From Acanthochlamys bracteata (taxonomy: Eukaryota > Streptophyta > Magnoliopsida > Pandanales > Velloziaceae), in NCBI GenBank assembly GCA_019914995.1, contig CM034129.1:7639725-7703724 (forward strand): a stretch of DNA of 64,000 nt, given 5' to 3'. The position numbers and the translations under genes are program-made. This document shows positions 45,601 through 56,400 of the stretch, piece after piece. Within the stretch, counting starts at the first letter, position 1; every line of letters starts with the position of its first letter. The notes under the pieces are model-generated. The model saw nothing but the letters and a program-made list of their open reading frames with translations, had not been told where the DNA came from and searched no databases.

Positions 45601-46897
45601 AACTGTTTATGCTTTAGTCATCAAGATTTTCTTCGTCTTCGAGCTGAAACTTTTGTTTTATTAAGAATGTGAAGTATTTTTTTCTTATAAATATGATTAT
45701 TAACAAGTCTAATTTGTAAGATACAGAATTATTATCTTTAAAACCTTTCTTTATAATACTAAGAGCTTTATATATATTAATGGCTGATTGTATTAAGAGT
45801 TTAATATTAAAATTCTTTAATTAATTTCTACCTTTTTGTTAAAATTTCAATTTTGTTAAGAATAAATAGTACTTTATTCTTAGGATTACGATTGGAAGAG
45901 TAGAGAAACTTGTTCTTTTAAAGTCTTACACACTTATATTAAGAGTTTTTATTGCTGAGAGTTTGAAATTTTTTTCTATAATTTGGGAATTAAATTTCAA
46001 TTTTTTACTGAATTTTATACATATGAGTTTATTCTTATGAAAGCAATTATGAAAGTCCTAATAATGATAAAACTTTTTTAAAACAATTTTCACTAATATT
46101 AAGAGTTTGTAAATACGAAATTTAAGTTTATTAATAGTTGGATATTGAATCGCTTGATTAGTTGGGGGTAATTTAGATAATTCAAAATTTTCACTTTTTT
46201 ACTTTGCTCTTTGTGTAGTAGTTTAGGTTATAATTTATAATAATGTATGAGAAATTTGTTTGTCCTAACCTAAATTCTTGTTCTGAAATTCAGCTTCCAA
46301 CACAAGAAGAGCTTAAAACAGTTGTTGATAAGGTGAAGGACATCTTTGGTGATGCTGCAACTGGTGCCAAGGAGTCATTCGGGAGACTTACTGCTCTAGG
46401 TCCAACAGCTAGTGAAGATCAGGAACAGAATCAGGTGAGTTGCTACAACTGAGTTGTTAGCCGTTACGTTGTCCTTCTAATTTCTAACATGTTTTGTTTG
46501 TGTGGTATCTATTCAACAATGGTTCCCAGTATACACACGAAAGATGGCAAAAACATTACACTTCAAAAATCTCCTATTTATTACTCTTTTGCGTGAATGC
46601 AAAAGAAACTTAATTTCTTAATCTTAATTTGTTACAATAATTTTATTTTCTTAGTTTCAGTGTAGTCTGACATGTAAGTTATTATACTAGTAATTCCATT
46701 TTCTTTTAGACACAAGGAAGTCTGACGCGTTTTATTAAATTTTGTAGGGTGAAGAGCTGAATCTTGAGAGGAGACTACAAACAGGTTCATGTCTAACATT
46801 AACCTTAGTGCTACTTTCACAACCTGCAGAATTTTGTCAAGATTACCTGAAGATCTTGCAAAGTAAGCATCTTGTTTCTTGTTTTACCTCCAGGTAA
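42614..46897 (+). CDS. HHL1: HHL1-like chloroplast protein gene, first exon disrupted
   Basis: HHL1 (HYPERSENSITIVE TO HIGH LIGHT 1) is a thylakoid protein that aids photosystem II protection and repair. Clear family exons: 43077-43214 ('VYLWYPLSVIAGGTTAKIMV'), 44069-44155 ('DEKEIQKMAFKQYRVLRSAT'), 44246-44293, and 46294-46434 ('LPTQEELKTVVDKVKDIFGD'). All are phase 0 with GT-AG borders. A last exon from 46748 to a stop at 46897 is likely but uncertain. Exon 1 has the transit-peptide-like 'MEVGFSMHRLSCTPLAGGKS' from 42614. The conserved 'MVVVEAKGKKGMMARQFQRP' from 42765 is one base out of frame with it. The expected exon end near 42896, after 'NPRFVFSFLRGN', has no GT donor. It is a young pseudogene, a sequencing indel, or unusually spliced. 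Confidence 0.8.
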
Positions 46898-48990
46898 ACA
46901 TTTTTGAGAGTTGCCTCTGTCCTTGTAGAAGGAGTTTGAGTTTCTGATACCCGGAAAATCTAAGAAACCTACAAATGAGAGACTTCTGTGAATATCTATT
47001 TCCATTTAAATTAAAGTCACTGCTCAAGAGGGTACCTATCCTCAAGCAGTACACTTAAATTGAAGATGAAAAGCATTTAACCATATACACTTAAATACAA
47101 AAAAGTTTCTCATCATATGTCGGGCATGTGTAGCTTACAACTCTAAATGAATGATGCGATCATCAGAATGACATGTATTGAAGAACTGTGTTTCAACTCA
47201 TGAACCAGAGGACAAGGGCAGGGGCAACTTCTTAGTAATGCTTAAGTTGAAGTTAGTTTGTTTGGACCAAAGTCTTAGCTCGAACACACTTTGATTTGCC
47301 TGGTATCCTAAGTTCCACCTCTGAAGAAACATTCAGTTCCAAAATAATCCTGAAAACCATGATACGTTACTGCAGCTAGAGACGTGCAAACCAAAGCCAA
47401 AAACAAGCAGCAGATCGCTAACTAAAAAAGCAGTGTACTCCTTGTAGACGTCGACATAAGTAAACCGTACCTACGTCTTTATCACCATCCGTTCTCTCTT
47501 CTCTCTTTATTATAATTGTAAATGAATAAACGAGACTATTTGTAAATTTTGTTTTCTAATTAATATTTGTTTGTTAATGCTAATGCAATGCAAATGCATG
47601 CATCCTCCGTAAACACTTTGGAGCTAGCAAATAAAGGTTCTCTAACTTCCTCCCAAATTCATCAAAAATAACTGAAGACATTCTTTTTTGTCTTTTTTTC
47701 TCTTCGACTGGGAAGGAAGCACATATCTACTTGTTTTTCTTTTATTTGTCAATTCCAAGCCAAGTTTTTTCATTTAAATAATTTTTTGTATTTTACACTT
47801 ATGTTTTGATTAATTTTCCATATTGGGAAGTAAACCCCTGCTTCAACATATAGAAGACATAGATGGCTGATGAGAAATTGCCGTAGCTATTTAACTAAGT
47901 TCAAGAAGTGCACTTGGAAAATGTATCTATGCAAAACCTAGCTAGCTTGGATCTTCTTTCTCCGTAATAATTTGAATTGCATATAATCAAAGAACATATC
48001 AATTTGCTAGCTGTCTTTGCTCTTCTTTCTCTTCTTAAAAGTTTACTATGGTAGAGCTTGAAGATTTCTAGCCATTTATGTAATGAGTGCTTTCGAGCGA
48101 GTGCAGCTGCCTACAGTATATAACACTTCGAAGGTGATCATTGTCAGGTGCCCAAGTCTTCTTAAATACAAACATTTAAAGAATTCAAAATTGAGGGAAA
48201 ATGCTATATAGAGAACACCGAGTTTGTCACTGAAATAATTGAAGTCCATTATTGAGCTGTAGTGGTTCACGTTACAAACCTCAAATTATCAATGGATAAA
48301 AGAACTAGGGCATATTTGACTTTATTTTTCTACTCCTTTTTATTTTATATTTTCTAATAAGTTTTCTACAATATTCTATACAATTTGTTTAAAAAGTTAA
48401 AGAGTTGAAAAAAATTCTACTTTGTAAAATTTTGTTCTTAAATTTTTTTATTTTTGAGATTAAAAAGATATAAAAATATTTTTTTTTTCAAAAATCACTC
48501 TGAAACATCACCCTAATGCATTATGTATATAGCAATATTGAAGTCAGCTACACGTACTTATAATTTTCTTAATAAAAACTTATGTATAGATGATGCCCGA
48601 CAAACTGCCTGATGATTACACTTCAGTTTCCCACTTGGTTTTGAGGCACACCCAAATTTTAAACTCCATTGCAGACTCAAATTCGATATGTAATTGGTAG
48701 ACGGCTGAGTCTTTCCAATTATTGAAACATTTCTGTTAAACTTAATTTAGGCATCTTCCTATTTCGTTCATCTTCCTATTTCATCATGTTCCCCCTCAAT
48801 CAAAATCCTAATATCTACTATATATTTTTTTCATGAAGATGTGCCATGAACTGGCATTGGCTTATAAAATATAGCATATTTCGGCAGATTCCTATTCATG
48901 CATATATATGCTCCCCCATTAACATCTCCTTTCCACAACTCTGTGTCGTCTTCTCCACGAAATTTCTTAAAACTAAATAAGCTGCTATTA
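46898..48990. other. Intergenic region between HHL1 and MYB
   Basis: About 2.1 kb with no gene. The part next to the MYB gene is its promoter. The short frames seen are isolated and lack motifs. Confidence 0.4.
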
Positions 48991-48998
48991 TATAAATA
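48991..48998 (+). promoter_or_regulatory. TATA box of the MYB gene
   Basis: TATAAATA lies 101-108 bases upstream of the MYB start codon, in a plausible place for a transcript starting near 49025. No other TATA is closer to the ATG in a suitable context. Confidence 0.55.
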
Positions 48999-49098
48999 TA
49001 TGCGCATTGCCTTTCTCTTTTCAATTGTTACTTTGAACTTTTCTGCAAGCTCTATATTATTTTCAATATATAGCTAGCTAGGGTAGCTAATAGTGTAA

Positions 49099-50109
49099 AT
49101 GGGGAGGCAGCCTTGTTGCGAGAAGGTAGGACTGAAGCGCGGGCCTTGGACGATTGAAGAAGACCAGAAACTCTCCAGTTTCATCCTCAACAATGGCATT
49201 CATTGTTGGCGCCTCGTACCAAAGCTTGCAGGTATACATATTTCACCGGCATTGATTTGAAGTTTGCGATATGTTTACTTATCGTTTACATTGAGCTTCA
49301 ATTTGTGTGTGCCATGAAATGATTATTGCAGGGTTGATGAGGTGTGAAAAGAGCTGCAGGCTAAGATGGACAAACTATTTAAGGCCAGATCTCAAGAGAG
49401 GAGCTCTCACAGAAGAGGAGGAAGATCAAATCATCGAGCTACACGCACGCCTCGGTAACAGGTTTGTTTCTTTGATGAACAGTTAGCTCATTTGCTATAT
49501 ATACACGCATGAATTGGTTCCAAATTTTAGTTGAGCTTGTTATTCAATTTCTTCAAAATTCTCAACAGCATATGTGAATGTTTTTTTATTAATTATAGAT
49601 GGTCGAAGATTGCCTCTTACTTCCCTGGGCGAACGGATAATGAGATCAAGAACCATTGGAACACAAGAATCAAGAAGAGAATTGCTCTCCTTGGTTTAGA
49701 CCCTGTAACACATAAACCAATCAAGCTTCCAGACAAATGCGAACGCGCCGATGCTCAAGAAGTACTCACAAATTCTACCACCACTTGCTCACTGGAAGAG
49801 AAGAAGACTACTACAAACCCGATCCAAGTAGCTGCGAAAGAGAATAAGCAGGCAAACAATGTTAATCTTTCTACGAACAATGATCTCCAATGGCAAAGCT
49901 TAGACATGGGCGATCATCAAGGGAACCCTTCAAGTAGTTGCAGCACTGCTTCGTTTTCCTTGGATGATAACAATCTCTACTCTGGCCTTGAAAGCTCTAG
50001 TGCTACTCTCGGATGGAACGGTGCGATAGATTCTTTCGCCGCATGGGATTCGTTCTATCACCTTCAAGATTATATGTTCAGTAACTTTGGTGACTACCCT
50101 TATAGCTAA
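49099..50109 (+). CDS. R2R3-MYB transcription factor (MYB20/43/85-type N-terminus), 257 aa
   Basis: Nuclear DNA-binding regulator. Exons 49099-49231, 49332-49461 and 49599-50109 (133, 130 and 511 nt) have the classical R2R3-MYB intron positions. The protein starts [18 protein letters not shown], typical of the clade with MYB20, MYB43, MYB85 and MYB40 that acts in secondary-wall or phenylpropanoid control. R2 has Trp17, Trp37 and Trp57; R3 has Trp89 and Trp108 within '[19 protein letters not shown]', followed by LDPVTHKPI. The C-terminus is Ser/Asn-rich with acidic and aromatic residues and ends DYPYS. One oddity: the near-invariant Gly of RCGKSCRLRW in R2 is Glu50 here. The specific target pathway is inference from the N-terminus only. 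Confidence 0.93.
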
Positions 50110-51519
50110 ATTTTAGAAGTTTGTAATTAGACAAAATAGTAGAAAAAAAGAAGATTAATTTGTTAAGGGAACAACTGCTGTTGTTCTCTATAGTCATCAA
50201 TTCTTATAAGTTCCTTAAAATGTTATAATTCTCTTCTGTTTCATTTTCTTGAGAGTGTTGTCGTTTGAAGAAATTTTTATACTACATTCTTTTTTTATAA
50301 TAGCTTGTATTCTTCTGGTTTTGTAATTACATATGATTTCTTTACATTTCATTCTTTTAAAGATCTTGTTTTGTAATATATTAGTTCACTAATTGGTTGC
50401 GAACAAAAGTTAAAAGGAAAATAATGGGAACAAATTGTAATGATTATGTACATAAACTTATGAACATCAAAAGCTATATATGCTGAAATTCAGTACTGGA
50501 AGATGAGTTTTCGCTAACAAAACATTGATTTCAGATTAAGGAAAATGTTTTATTTTCCCGTAGGCATTACTTAATGCAGCTAATGAATCTGAAAGTTTCA
50601 TTGTTTAATTTAGAGCACGCTAAGTTGATTTACATAAAAACTAAGAATTGGTTTTGCAACTACTAGAAAATTGTTTTTTAAGTCGAGAAAGAAAAAAAAT
50701 CCTGATGATATGAAATGAGTTGTATGCATGTAACCCTAGCTAGCTAGCAAGCTAATAATGCCGTACACATTCGGCATATGCAATGATTCTTATGCATACT
50801 TCTCTTGGTTTATTAATCGTTGATTTTATTAAACAAACGACACTAATTACTTAATATTGACTTCAAACACTAGGGTCTACAGTTGAAATGCATGAAGATA
50901 CTATTAATACATGCCAAAGCATATACAACTTTGGTATTAATTACATTCAACTCTTGCTAAAGAATCTTGAAACTAAACTGTTAGCTTATAATGAAGTCAA
51001 TGCTTGTACGTTGATGCGCAAAACAAATTAAGAAATTACGAACATGCATTATACACTCCAAGCAAATGTTAATATTATAATCTACAATATTAATTATGCT
51101 AGAGTAAAGATTTTATTTTTTCACATTTAAATGCATACTCGAAAAGCGTTGCCCATTTTAGAAAAATAGTATAACACCTTAAATACTATTGAAGAAAGTA
51201 CTTTAATGTAACTTAATACTTGTAGGTATGGAGTATATTTGAAATTTTTGTTGAGGTGCGAAAGTATGGAAAAAAACAGAAGGAAAGAAAGAAGCACAAG
51301 GCGCCCGCCAATTGACTTTAAGCTAATGATGACTATTAAACTCTCAAAGACAGCTCAAAGATTCTTAAATAAATGCCATGAAAGCATTACTTATGAATGA
51401 AAGTCAAATGAATCAACCATTGAAGAAGCTGTAAGAAAAATGTGTACGGCAGAACGAAGAACATTCGGCGCCTAAAATCATGGGAGAGAGGATTATTCGT
51501 GAGGGCACGCAAATCCTAT
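50110..51519. other. MYB 3' region and gene-free intergenic DNA
   Basis: Contains the likely 3' UTR of the MYB gene (to about 50400) and AT-rich sequence without genes. Confidence 0.4.
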
Positions 51520-51662
51520 TATAGTGGTGGAGAATAATTAAAAAGATATTGTCTTTCCTTTCTTCGAAATATATATATATATAATAGAGTGGTGGGGAAT
51601 AATTAAAAAGTTATTGTCTTACATTTCTTCGGAATATATATATGTGGTGGTGAATAATTAAA
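51520..51662 (+). repeat. Tandem repeat, about 78 bp unit, 1.8 copies
   Basis: The unit 'gtggtggagaataattaaaa', followed by a gatattgtctttcctttcttcg-like portion and a TA run, repeats directly. A partial last copy ends 'gtggtggtgaataattaaag'. Confidence 0.75.
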
Positions 51663-51968
51663 GTTGCTCGTTAGGTATTATAGGCTCACTGCTTCGGCAC
51701 ATTGAAGAAATAGGATGATGAGGCACCTACAAATTAAAGGTCCAGTTGATGCAGTACTAGTTTTACATATGCATTTGAAAAAATGTTTGCTACGGAACTA
51801 TAATTTTGAAATTGTTCTTTATGAGAAATTTGTTGTGCGTAAGGAATGTTTGGTAATACTTTATGCATTATTTTTATTTTTTAAAATATTTCATTATTTT
51901 AGAATAGAATTTTTAAAATTGTTTTCATTTTAAAAAATAAAGATTAAATTATTGTATAATATTTATAT
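51663..51968. other. Gene-free spacer
   Basis: A 72-codon frame at 51715-51933 lacks any motif; it is not called as a gene. Confidence 0.35.
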
Positions 51969-52679
51969 TGTTAAGCTTTCAAATTAAACTAGGTTCGGAT
52001 TAGTAGCGTGTAGAATTTTGTGGACTTGAAGAAAGACGGACTAGTTTGGTCGGCTATGACCGAATTAGTAGCGTAGGAGACTGAGATGGTATCCAAATAA
52101 AAAACGGGCTACATAACTTGAACGTAGGCCAGCAACTAATCTTGAGTTGGACCAAGTGGACCTTATCTTAGTGAGCTTAATAGCCCACGCTCTTTAATAG
52201 TCCCATATTAGCTGAATATTGGAACGGACATTGTGCTTATAAGTGGGGAATGCTAACCTCTAAGAGATTAGCCAATCTTTTTAGTGTGAGAATCTGATCC
52301 TACAATTAGTATCAGATTTCGGCGTGTTGCTGGGAGAAAAATTGTTGGACCTCCAAATTAGGCTAGGCTCGGATTAGTAGCATATAGAACTTGGTGGGCC
52401 CGAATAAAAAATAGACTAGTTTAGTAAATTATGACGGATTATAGTAGCGTAGAGATCTGAGATAGTGCACAAATAAAAAACGAACTAGTTAACTTGAAAG
52501 TGAGCCAGTAACTCGCATTGAATTGGGCCAAGTGAACTTTGACTTAGTGGGCTTGACAATCCACGCTTATTAAGAATCTCATATTGATTGGGTGCTGGAA
52601 TGAATATGTACTTATAAGTGAAGCATACTAATTTCTAAAAAATTGGCCAATTATTTTAGTATGAAAACTTGATCCTATA
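51969..52679 (+). mobile_element. TRIM retroelement, 711 bp with a 38-bp interior
   Basis: Two direct repeats, 51969-52304 (336 bp) and 52343-52679 (337 bp), both start TGTT and end CTACA/CTATA. They share blocks such as 'tcggattagtag', 'gggccaagtg'-like text, 'cttataagtg' and 'gatcct'. The 38-bp interior has a primer-site-like TAGTATCAGA and a purine tract (gctgggagaaaaat). TATAT flanks both ends, but the right one is in a TA microsatellite. No coding capacity. The orientation follows the primer site. Confidence 0.8.
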
Positions 52680-53401
52680 TATATATATATATATATAATT
52701 TAGAACACAGTAACCATTCCTTAGAGAGCGGCGAAGGTTGGAAGAAGCAAAACGAACGAACAGGGGTAGGGAAATGGATTCTTTGAAATACCTGTTTTGT
52801 TTATAATGAGGCTCAGATCATGTGGTTTGCTTGTGATTAGTTGATGATTCCAAAACAAAGGGGTCGTAAGAACATGGCTGAAGTCATTTACTTGAATGTC
52901 AGCAACTCGGCTGCTACTATCTGAATTTTGAGAGTTTCTGCAGCAGCATGATTCTCAACCACCAACATTTGCTTAAGAGTTTCAACTTCTATTCTCTGTA
53001 AAATGGTGGCTTTTACATGTTCTCACTCAGCTCAGAAACCATGTCCTCACAAGATGATTACATCTAGAAACAGGAAAGCCAGGCAGACACAACCACCGCA
53101 ACTGAAGTTCAGCGGATGGTTTTTTGACAGATTTGATACAAAGAAAAACTAGTAACATGTTCCTCACTTGCGAGTCCCACCAAAGTTTCTTCGTCATTAA
53201 CATCTGATTTCAATTAAAATTACGCACCGACAAGCATTCCACAATGGTTTCTAATGCTGAATACGAATATCATCTTTGTTAAGACCGGGTGGTGAAATAG
53301 CATTCCCCTCACCCGAGCTGAAAATTACAGTGAACGTGTTTCAGATAAATATTCCTCCATCCGACCATCACACAAAATTATCTCCGGATAGAACACATCG
53401 T
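52680..53401. other. TA microsatellite and likely RPN7 3' UTR
   Basis: A TA run at 52676-52697, then transcript-like sequence downstream of the RPN7 stop on the minus strand. No separate gene. Confidence 0.4.
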
Positions 53402-56400
53402 TTACAGGTCAATCACACGAGAGAGCTTCTGTATCCGGTTCAACAAGAAATCTCCTTGCTTAATTGTAGCCTGGTATAGAGCATTTTTGGCATCTGGTCT
53501 GTTAGTTTCTAGTATCCCTGCAACCTTATCTATTTTGCAATGAAGTTTACCAGCTGCGATGAAACGAGAGAGCTCCCTGAAAACAAGTATCACAAACATT
53601 CAATGAACATGTCATATAATGTATTAGTGAGAACTGAAGTAGAAATTCAATTGATGAGAAAAGGATATAAGAACAAAGACATTGATTGGAGCAATTAATA
53701 CAAAAACAAACAATTGAAGCAGAAATTTGCAGCAAGAACTCAAATTTAGATTTAATTTGACACCAAAAAACATCAAATACATAAATACTTACAGATCAAT
53801 AAAATCCACAGTCACTCCAAATGCTGTAGCCATTGCTTCCATAGTCACACTTTTGTAGGATTCAAGGAACTGAGAATACACAACTGTGCGGACCTCCCTC
53901 ATATAATAGCGGAAATGGGGTTGCAGGTAGCGGTCTAGTTTGATCTGATGGGTTAACCCAGCTGCAAAACATTCAATGTGACATGTCACAAACTGCTATT
54001 TATATTGGAACACTAAGTATTAGAAAATGAGACACTACAAGTTGAAAAGATAAGCTGGTAGATACATACAGATAATTTAAACATGCTGTAGTATAATACA
54101 GCAACAAATACAACTAATCACAATGCACAAACAAAGATGCCATATATATCTGAAACGGTACCAACCAAACAGTACAGGTATATCTATTTCAAGATTACAA
54201 GAGCTAATTCTGGTTATATGCTAGTAATTCTGGACTTGAGGCAAAGGGAGCCACAAAATTGAGATGTGTATATTTCACTCAAAACACATTATTAAGTCAA
54301 TCTAATGGTTTTAATATAATTTCCTCAACAACTTTATGAGCCACATAACATAGGCGGGATAAAGCAAAACAAATATTAAAGCCAAGGTAGGGCAAGGCAA
54401 TAAACTACAAAACAAAGCAAACAAAATATTTTAAAAAGAAATTGTCAGTTGTTTCAAGATATTTTGTTTAATCTGAAATTTACAAAATTAACAATCAAGT
54501 CTAACATAGGACGAGCTGAATGTAAACGTATTAAACCATAGCCTCTAACAGACCTACGACTATAAACCCATAGAATACAGAACACCATGTATTTAATTGG
54601 TTCAACTATTTTGAAGCGGCTCTTAACCTACCGTCTATGTATCCATGTTGAACGTGATTTCCTACTTCGCTAGGAAGCATAGGTAGGTAGTTTCACAGAG
54701 AACAACACACTTATGTAAGCTGTCAAAGCTAACTGATGCTGTTGGGGTTTAAAGTTCTAAAAGAATGATGACTTGATCATAACAGTCCTTGACATGCCAA
54801 AACATATTCTACAAATGCAGAACTTCTGTATGTGGCAGCAGATAATAACAATTCAGAAAAAGCAAATACATAGACATTAAACATGAAATATGCACTTACA
54901 GAAAGCAGAAAAGAACGATTTGTACTGGCATCCGTAAAGGGAATTAAGAAACTCTGCCAGGTGAGGAATCTTGCCAATTACAGCCAGGATTTCTGGGGCA
55001 TCCACCACCTACAATGCTTCACAGATTAGAACAAGATTACGGAATTCAGATCCTTAAGGAATTGGAATATATGTAACCTTCTGTTTAAGTGAAACTCTGT
55101 CAAGTGATATAACAGTTGTGAGGACAGCATAGAAGATGAATGTATCATAGGGGAAAAGCTCATAAGTGGTGAAAGTAGATATGGAACCCAGAAACAAATC
55201 AGCTGCTTTCTTGAAATTTCGAGTGGACATGCAATATAGACCTTCATAAACTTTTAGACGGTTCTTCCTCTCCCAGTCACCTCCCTCTTCAAATAAGCTG
55301 CCAAGAAAGACGAGTGAGGAATGAAAAGAAGTGTTTACATGCTGCAAGAATTAAGTGAGAAAATTATTGTGACACAGCTTAACTTCACAGAATCTCATAC
55401 TTTTTAGCTTTTTCAATAGACTTGGAGATAAGAGCAAAATCCATGTCAAAGAAACCAAGCTGTAGAGTGTAAAACACTAAATCCATCTTCTGACCAACAG
55501 CAACAGTTTTACTTTCCGTGATTTTCAGTTGTTCCAGAGCCTTTTCCTACAAAAACCAAACATGAGAATAGATATAATCTAAACACTAGTTTTGAGTAAT
55601 TTTTAAGAAGGTGCATGTCATACCTTATCACCAATCTTAATGAAAAACAAAGACTTGGCAAGGTGAGCCTCACGAACTTCACTTTCACCAAGGTTCTCTT
55701 CAGCATCAGTAATCCTGTATATGCAATTAATATAGCAAATTATACCACAAACAACAACAACGATGACAACTACGCATTATACCACTAAGTTGGCTACAGT
55801 AATCTTTTCATGCCAAATATGTTAATTAAGCAAGTTGCACACATGTAAATCCTATTTGAAAGAGAGAATTCTTATGTAGAACAACACACATATTGGTGAA
55901 CCCACAATTCTAGTCATCAAAATGTCAAGGATAAGTGCATTAAACAAACAAGTTTGCTTTTTTTAGATAGCTGAAAAGACTGTTTGCTTTTTCAGATTAC
56001 ATGGATCACAAAGCACAATATGCAGCCGAAAGTGGTAACATAACCTCTAAATAATGAATTTGTTAATCCCCAATAACTATAACTTTTCCTGATAAGGACC
56101 AACCTAGTCAGAACTTGCAAATAAACTCTCAAGCACAGTTGAGTCTTCAGAAACTATAATACTTCATGAACTATGGTTGTTTTTCTATGGTGTATGAACA
56201 AACATAAGAATCAAAGAGGGCTCAATTTCACAAGATCTACAACAGCTATGAAAAAATGTGCAAATCTAACTCTAAATCCTAACAACCAAGATTGTCAAAA
56301 TCGAGATCTTAGGTAGGATCGTTACGTTTGAGTAGAATCGTAAAATTGAAATTTTAAAAAAAGATCATAAGATTTTACATACTGATAAATTTTATAAAAA

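Noticed and set aside
52676-52697. Regulatory or origin-like meaning of the TA run
   Set aside because: Ordinary dinucleotide microsatellite that also coincides with the TRIM target duplication.
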